NCBI GenBank assembly: GCA_934643145.1
Contig: CAKUBM010000044.1
Span: forward strand, 1-10,878
From: an uncultured Collinsella sp.
Lineage (GTDB): Bacteria; Actinomycetota; Coriobacteriia; Coriobacteriales; Coriobacteriaceae
DNA: 10,878 nt
Reading direction: 5' to 3'
Of this stretch, positions 6,725 to 10,878 are shown one piece after another. A model generated the notes under the pieces. It was given only the letters and a program-made list of their open reading frames with translations, had not been told where the DNA came from and did not search any database. The position numbers and the translations under genes were made by a program. Each line of letters begins with the position of its first letter. Position 1 is the stretch's first letter.

Positions 6725-6936
6725 TCTAAGACTGGCGAGCGGGGCGCTATTTATGCCGAGGCAGTTTCCCGCGAACTTAAATGTTGATGTATAAACATCA
6801 TGATATATGTCGGTCGCTACTAATAGACCATCTAGCTGGCAGGTTGTCAGAGCAGGCAAACGCTCTACCGTTTACAGCTACAAATCGACCGCTCACAGAA
6901 TATACTACTAAAAATATAATGTTGTACAAATAACAA

Positions 6937-7019
6937 CAAAGTATGAATTACCTAAAGTAGACAACAAATCTACCTGCGGTTTTTGAATAATAGAATTCAA
7001 TAAAACAATGCATACTTTG
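6937..7019. repeat. 9-base inverted repeat in pilus upstream region
   Basis: CAAAGTATG (6937-6945) and CATACTTTG (7011-7019) are perfect reverse complements 65 bases apart, that is about 74 bases (seven helical turns) from arm to arm. The spacing would suit a protein binding two sites with DNA looping, or an invertible-segment boundary, but a 9-base match in AT-rich DNA could be chance. Confidence 0.4.
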
Positions 7020-7116
7020 AGCAATTGTCAAGAATAAAGATTGTTCGACGTAAAATTGCAAGAAATTGACGCTCCACATGTTTAAACAATGGCTAAACTT
7101 ACCAATGTAAGGCACG

Positions 7117-7122
7117 TATAAA
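7117..7122 (+). promoter_or_regulatory. Possible -10 box of pilus operon
   Basis: TATAAA at 7117-7122 (followed by T) is the best -10 candidate close to the adhesin start, and would give a 5' leader of about 58 bases. No good -35 lies at the normal distance (TAAACT at 7094-7099), so activation by a regulator may be needed. Other TTGACN hexamers at 7066-7071 and 7125-7130 have no matching -10. Confidence 0.3.
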
Positions 7123-7187
7123 TATTGACTGCGTGCCGGTTAGATAGCGAAAGAGCAGGATCGCGGTCTCTTGGGGAGGAGGCATCG

Positions 7188-10100
7188 ATGACAGCAAATT
7201 CAAATAAATCTAAGCAAGGTAATAAAGCGGCGCATCGTGTGATAGCGGGTGTTTTGTGCGGAGCTTCTGTCTTGAGCTTGGTGCTGTCGCTCGTCATGCC
7301 TCCGATCTCGCAGGCCATTGCTAACGACGCCCAGACGGTTTCTACCGAGAAACCTGTGATGGGGGGGGGTTCCTCAAGTGAGTCTACTGATGTAGACAAC
7401 ACTACCAACGGGGATACCGAAAACCAGAATAGTGACGACGCAGAGGGTGGCGAAGCCGACCCTTCAAATGGTGTTGAGCAGGGTCAGCCTGAAGGTAAGC
7501 TGCAGGCCGAAGATGTCGAGTTGTCGGATGGCAATGCCGTAATGCTGGCTGCGGAAGGCGGGCAGACTGAAACGGCATCCACTGAAATACGAACAGCTGA
7601 CGAGTTGAAAAAACTGGCGAATGTAAGCGGTGTTGTTAGCTTCAAGCTTATGAATGATATTGATACCAGCGAGATGATCACGCTCAGCAAAGACGCCAGT
7701 AACATCACGCTGGATCTAAACGGCTGCAAAATTAAGCATGCAAGCTCGAACCAGCCCCTATTCAACATAACCGGCGGAGCAACGTTGACTGTCAAGGACA
7801 GTCGGCAAGTTGCCGCGGCAGAGATTACGACTGCTCAAACAAATAAATATGGCAATCTCGCCTCAATGGAACACGATACTCCCGATGGCATTCCGACCAG
7901 CCTTACCTACTACGTAACCAAATCGGACGCAAACGGAACGAGTACAACCGAAACTCTTAAAGCGTATAGGGCTGGCATCGCAGGTGCTATTGTGGCGTGC
8001 GGCGGCAAAGACGCTTATGGTCTAAAGCTCGTTAACCTCTTCAATGGCGGCCACTTTAATCTCGAGAGCGGCGTGCTCACGCAAAAGAAGGATGAACATG
8101 TCGCTAACCTCATCTATGCCGAGAACGGTTCCATCGTCAATATGAGCGGCGGTTATGTTTGCGGTGCTTTTACGGGAGCTTCGGGTACTGGTGCAGGCGT
8201 CATGGTGTCTAATACAAATGGTAGCGCTTCGACCCTTAATCTGACCGGCGGTGTGATCGCAGGCAACTATGCTCCCAATGGCGGAGGCGTGTATGCCAAT
8301 GGCTCAACAATCAATATGAGTGATGGCACGATTGCTGGTAACGGTACATTCGATAATCAGTCGGGTTATGGCGCGGGTATTTATGCTCTTAACTCAACTG
8401 TGGACATTTCGAATGGCTACATCACCAACAATAGGTATCAGTACTATGCCAATAACGAAGGATCCACGAAGCATCTCGGTAACGGCTGTCATGGCGGCGG
8501 CGGTATTGCTGCTTTCAATGGCGGCAGTCTGAAGATTAACGGTGGCTACATCACCGGTAACTATTCTGCTGAGGCTGGCGGCGGTATTTATGCTGGCGCT
8601 TGGAATCAAGCTCTTTCCACGTTTACGTTCTCTGGCGGAATCATCGCCAGCAATGTGGCGCAAAATTCAGAGGGTGGCGGCATCCGTATCGCTGCGCCTA
8701 CAGTTGGCGAATTTAATGTGAGCGGCAATAAAGCCTACATCACTAACAATACGACCAATACCACCAACGACTGGGGCGGCGGCGGCGTGTTCGTCCAGGG
8801 TGGCAATAGTGACAAAGGCATTAAATCGGCGAGCCTCAAAATATATAACGCGCTGATTACCAACAATCATGCCAATGGCTTTGGCGGCGGGTTTGCCGCT
8901 TGCCCGACTGGTAAGACTGCCATTACCGATACCAATGGCATCGCGATTTTCGGTAATTCTGACGGTAAACCTGACGGTAGTGGTTATAACCGATCGGGCG
9001 GCAGTAATGGGAAGAGCGAGGACTGGGATTTCAATAAGGATGATGATAAGGGCGGCGAAATAACCCCAGCTTTTATAAAAGCCGGCCATAAGGACCTTTT
9101 CCTAATTCACGACTCTAGCAATTTTGAAACTAATCCGTATATCGCTGCCGTAACCGGCCAAATGCTTGGTGGCGGTGCTGCCAATTGGTCGGGCACGATC
9201 GACAAAAATACGCCAACGTCTATCGGCAAGTACGAGGGCGCCCAGGCTAAGTACCTGATTGGCCTTAAATCTGATCCGATTAAGGAGGATAAGGATGCTG
9301 CTACCGCGGCTGCGACCCTCTACATCACGGGCAACAGCTCCAACATTCACGGTGGCGGCATCATGACCAACGGCGACGTTGTCGCTGGTTACACCCAAGA
9401 AGTCAAGGTTTACCCCAAGATGAAGCTCAATGGCACCAAGGTGCTGACGGGCCGCGAGCTTAAGAATGAAGAGTTCGAGTTCATGCTGCTCAAGCAGGGT
9501 GCGGATAAGAAAGCTCCCTCGTTTGGCAGTGACGGCACTCTCCAGCCCAATGGCTGCTCGGTGGTCAATACGGTGAAAAACGACGGTAACGGCAAATTCG
9601 CCTTTGACCTGGGTGAAGTCTATGCCGATGACGACCTTGTTTACTACTTGGTAGAGGTTCCGGGCGCGGACAAGGACGTTGTTAATTACGACAAGACTAT
9701 CTACAAGATAGATCCTAAGGTCGAAAAGGATGGAAACAAGTCGCATAAGGTGCTTGATATCGAGTACACGTACTATACGGTCAGTAGTGTGGCAATCACC
9801 ACAATCGCCGCTAATGGTACTACGTCTGTTGCTACGGTTTATCCAACAACCGAAGGTGACGTTGCAAGCGTCGCGCTAACAACAAACTCAACGACTTTCA
9901 CTAACGCATACACCAAGTACGACTCGATGGGTTCCTGGACTCCCAAGGCGACTAAGGTCGTTAAGGGTGGCGAGATGAAGGAGTTTACGCTCGAGTTTGC
10001 GAACAACGAGAAGTTCGATAACGTCAAGACGGTTAATACGACGGCTGGCGGCAACAACCCCCAGACTCTGGGCTTCGGCGAGATTAATTACACGCTTGAT

Positions 10101-10532
10101 GATCTTACCAAGGGTGAGGACGTCACCGGTCGCGGTGCAAGCAGGACCTTTACCTATTACGTCCGCGAACAGCAGCCGACTACACCGTTCGCGAACTACA
10201 AATACGACGAGTCGGTCTACAAGATCACAGTCACGGCAACTGATCAGTCTGATAAGACGATCAAGTGCGATGTGACCTACACCAAGATCGTCGATGCCAA
10301 AGGTGGGGAGATCGCTGAGAAGGACCAGAACCCGCTTAAATACGGTGAGGACACCAACGCTGGTCAAAGCCTTCCCACCTTCACCAACACATACTCCACC
10401 TCTTTGCCCCTTTCTGGTATGTCGGGCGTCACTCTGACGTACCTTGCCGGCGCGGCGGTGCTTTGCGCTGCTGCGGCCTGGATGCACATTCGTCGCAAGG
10501 CGAATGCGAAGGGGGGTGAGCGTCGTGAATAA
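7188..10532 (+). CDS. Sortase-anchored beta-helix pilus adhesin
   Basis: 1114 residues, starting at ATG 7188 behind a strong GGGGAGGAGG at 7173-7182. Residues 1-45 are a signal peptide (basic start, hydrophobic core near 18-36, likely cut after AIA at 45). An acidic Ser/Glu/Asn-rich linker (46-130) contains the G9 tract. From about 133 to 730 the sequence is Gly/Asn-rich with repeated rungs such as NGGGVYANG (364), AGGGIYAG and HGGGIM (721), typical of a right-handed parallel beta-helix. Two Spy0128/FctA-like pilin domains follow. Each has the expected Lys, Glu and Asn for an internal isopeptide bond: K751, E823 and N906 (FTNAY), then K923, E994 and N1067 (FTNTY). The end is a cell-wall sorting signal: LPLSG (1073-1077), a hydrophobic segment and a basic tail. 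It is probably the tip or accessory subunit of a sortase-built pilus; the next gene is a pilin start overlapping by 8 bases. The ligand is unknown. Confidence 0.9.
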   Translation: MTANSNKSKQGNKAAHRVIAGVLCGASVLSLVLSLVMPPISQAIANDAQTVSTEKPVMGGGSSSESTDVDNTTNGDTENQNSDDAEGGEADPSNGVEQGQPEGKLQAEDVELSDGNAVMLAAEGGQTETASTEIRTADELKKLANVSGVVSFKLMNDIDTSEMITLSKDASNITLDLNGCKIKHASSNQPLFNITGGATLTVKDSRQVAAAEITTAQTNKYGNLASMEHDTPDGIPTSLTYYVTKSDANGTSTTETLKAYRAGIAGAIVACGGKDAYGLKLVNLFNGGHFNLESGVLTQKKDEHVANLIYAENGSIVNMSGGYVCGAFTGASGTGAGVMVSNTNGSASTLNLTGGVIAGNYAPNGGGVYANGSTINMSDGTIAGNGTFDNQSGYGAGIYALNSTVDISNGYITNNRYQYYANNEGSTKHLGNGCHGGGGIAAFNGGSLKINGGYITGNYSAEAGGGIYAGAWNQALSTFTFSGGIIASNVAQNSEGGGIRIAAPTVGEFNVSGNKAYITNNTTNTTNDWGGGGVFVQGGNSDKGIKSASLKIYNALITNNHANGFGGGFAACPTGKTAITDTNGIAIFGNSDGKPDGSGYNRSGGSNGKSEDWDFNKDDDKGGEITPAFIKAGHKDLFLIHDSSNFETNPYIAAVTGQMLGGGAANWSGTIDKNTPTSIGKYEGAQAKYLIGLKSDPIKEDKDAATAAATLYITGNSSNIHGGGIMTNGDVVAGYTQEVKVYPKMKLNGTKVLTGRELKNEEFEFMLLKQGADKKAPSFGSDGTLQPNGCSVVNTVKNDGNGKFAFDLGEVYADDDLVYYLVEVPGADKDVVNYDKTIYKIDPKVEKDGNKSHKVLDIEYTYYTVSSVAITTIAANGTTSVATVYPTTEGDVASVALTTNSTTFTNAYTKYDSMGSWTPKATKVVKGGEMKEFTLEFANNEKFDNVKTVNTTAGGNNPQTLGFGEINYTLDDLTKGEDVTGRGASRTFTYYVREQQPTTPFANYKYDESVYKITVTATDQSDKTIKCDVTYTKIVDAKGGEIAEKDQNPLKYGEDTNAGQSLPTFTNTYSTSLPLSGMSGVTLTYLAGAAVLCAAAAWMHIRRKANAKGGERRE
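7361..7369 (+). repeat. Poly-G tract (G9), likely phase-variation site
   Basis: Nine consecutive G in codons 58-61 of the adhesin gene (Met-Gly-Gly-Gly), just after the signal peptide. The gene is in frame with nine G. With one more G, translation would reach TGA at 7379-7381; with one fewer, TAG at 7393-7395. It is the longest homopolymer seen in the window and lies in a linker that tolerates extra glycines. Confidence 0.82.
10404..10529 (+). other. Cell-wall sorting signal of the adhesin (LPLSG)
   Basis: Encodes LPLSG, a hydrophobic stretch (about residues 1081-1099, VTLTYLAGAAVLCAAAAWM) and the basic tail HIRRKANAKGGERRE. The motif has Ser in place of the usual Thr of LPXTG. A sortase would cut between Ser and Gly and join the protein to a pilin lysine or to the cell wall. 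Confidence 0.85.
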
Positions 10533-10878
10533 GAATGTTAGCTCCTTCCCGATCTTGTTTGCGCTGCTTGCCCTCTTGATCGGTATCTGCGCGGTTGTGT
10601 TCCCCGCTTCCGCGCAGGCCGCGCCGACCTCGAACGGTTCCATCACGGTGAGCGGCACCGTGGCGAGCAGCTACGATGCCTACCAGATCTTTAGCGCCGA
10701 TGTCTCCGACGGCGACAACGACGCCAAGGTCTACTCCCAGATCGCCTGGGCAAACGACGCCGTGCGCGACGCCGTCCTGCCCGTGCTGCGCAGCGCCGGC
10801 ATGCCCAGTTCCCAGACCACCGCGCAGGAAGCTGCCGAGTGGCTCAACGCCGATTCTCACCTTACGAGCGCGCTGAGC
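10525..10878 (+). CDS. Fimbrial backbone pilin, N-terminal part
   Basis: The frame is open from GTG 10525 to the window edge (118 codons), so the gene is cut off. AAGGGGGG at 10509-10516 is a suitable ribosome binding site 8 bases upstream; an alternative GTG at 10516 lies inside that site. The start overlaps the last 8 bases of the adhesin gene, indicating coupled translation. Residues 1-32 form a signal peptide (hydrophobic 10-26, likely cut after AQA). The mature start SNGSITVSGTVASSYDAYQIFSADV matches the N-terminal domain of Gram-positive backbone pilins (GramPos_pilinD1-type, isopeptide-forming fimbrial proteins), which commonly begin with a short strand and then a YxAYxIF motif. The pilin lysine motif, isopeptide domains and sorting signal would lie downstream, probably followed by a class C sortase. 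Composition is more GC-rich than the beta-helix part of the adhesin. Confidence 0.85.
   Translation, partial: MNKNVSSFPILFALLALLIGICAVVFPASAQAAPTSNGSITVSGTVASSYDAYQIFSADVSDGDNDAKVYSQIAWANDAVRDAVLPVLRSAGMPSSQTTAQEAAEWLNADSHLTSALS

Larger units (their letters stand above)
6725..7172. other. AT-rich intergenic region before pilus locus
   Basis: About 450 bases with base composition far more AT-rich than the genes before it. No credible ORF or RNA gene was recognised. It holds several small dyads: TGATGT ATAA ACATCA (6785-6800), GTTGT/ACAAC (6921-6937), GTAGA/TCTAC (about 6957-6973), and the wider pair CAAAGTATG/CATACTTTG (6937-6945, 7011-7019). It probably contains the pilus promoter and regulator binding sites. 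Confidence 0.6.

Noticed and set aside
6836..6890. tRNA-like stretch (AGAGC/GCTCT hairpin after CTGGCAG)
   Set aside because: Only a 5-base stem can be formed; no cloverleaf, anticodon arm or T-arm could be built.
8140..8960. Repeated GGCGG-type motifs resembling a DNA repeat array
   Set aside because: They are glycine codons of beta-helix rungs, irregular in spacing and sequence; not a CRISPR or tandem repeat.
9888..10658. 256-codon minus-strand frame across the adhesin/pilin junction
   Set aside because: No domain or credible start; it lies opposite two genes supported by signal peptides, pilin motifs and a sorting signal.

Overview
The window looks like a chromosomal segment from a high-GC, gut-associated actinobacterium of the Coriobacteriia, most likely Collinsella or a close relative. 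This is inferred from GC-rich coding DNA with strong GGAGG-type ribosome binding sites, the Gram-positive sortase-anchored pilus proteins, and the style of the Vsr/DUF559-like orphan protein. No rRNA or other phylogenetic marker is present. All supported genes lie on the + strand.

Layout. (1) 1-228: last 75 codons of an ABC exporter ATPase. (2) 277-1581: an orphan protein with a Vsr/DUF559-like nuclease domain (442-1479), bracketed by two near-identical 65-base palindromic elements. (3) 1713-4074: a two-gene molybdenum-cofactor operon, moaA and a moaC-mobB fusion, with 4 bases between them. (4) 4199-5642: an MFS exporter behind a structured leader (dyad over a possible -10 box, two mini-ORFs, a long stem abutting the ribosome binding site). 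(5) 5851-6672: a Cof-type HAD phosphatase. (6) 6673-7187: an AT-rich intergenic region of about 515 bases with inverted repeats. (7) 7188-10878: a sortase-dependent pilus locus. It has a 1114-residue beta-helix adhesin with two isopeptide-type pilin domains and an LPLSG sorting signal, overlapped by 8 bases by the start of a pilin-like gene that runs off the window.

The spacers are rich in two families of small palindromes. Family A (three copies: 277-341, 1517-1581, 5646-5704) has 18-21-base arms around a spacer of exactly 23 bases in every copy, with the core CATCGAATGTTG. Family B (4156-4188, 5723-5756, 6684-6721, and a relative at 4102-4130) has CCACCACAAAGG/CCTTTGTGGTGG-type stems around a GGGGACAG-like loop, usually followed by T-rich sequence. 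They probably serve partly as terminators, but their conservation suggests dispersed REP-like elements.

The most striking signal is a run of nine G at 7361-7369, early in the adhesin gene. The gene is in frame as read here, but gain or loss of one G runs into a stop codon within about ten codons. This is what a slipped-strand ON/OFF switch for pilus expression would look like. A second G run (six G, 10511-10516) sits at the adhesin/pilin overlap, where losing one G would join the two reading frames.
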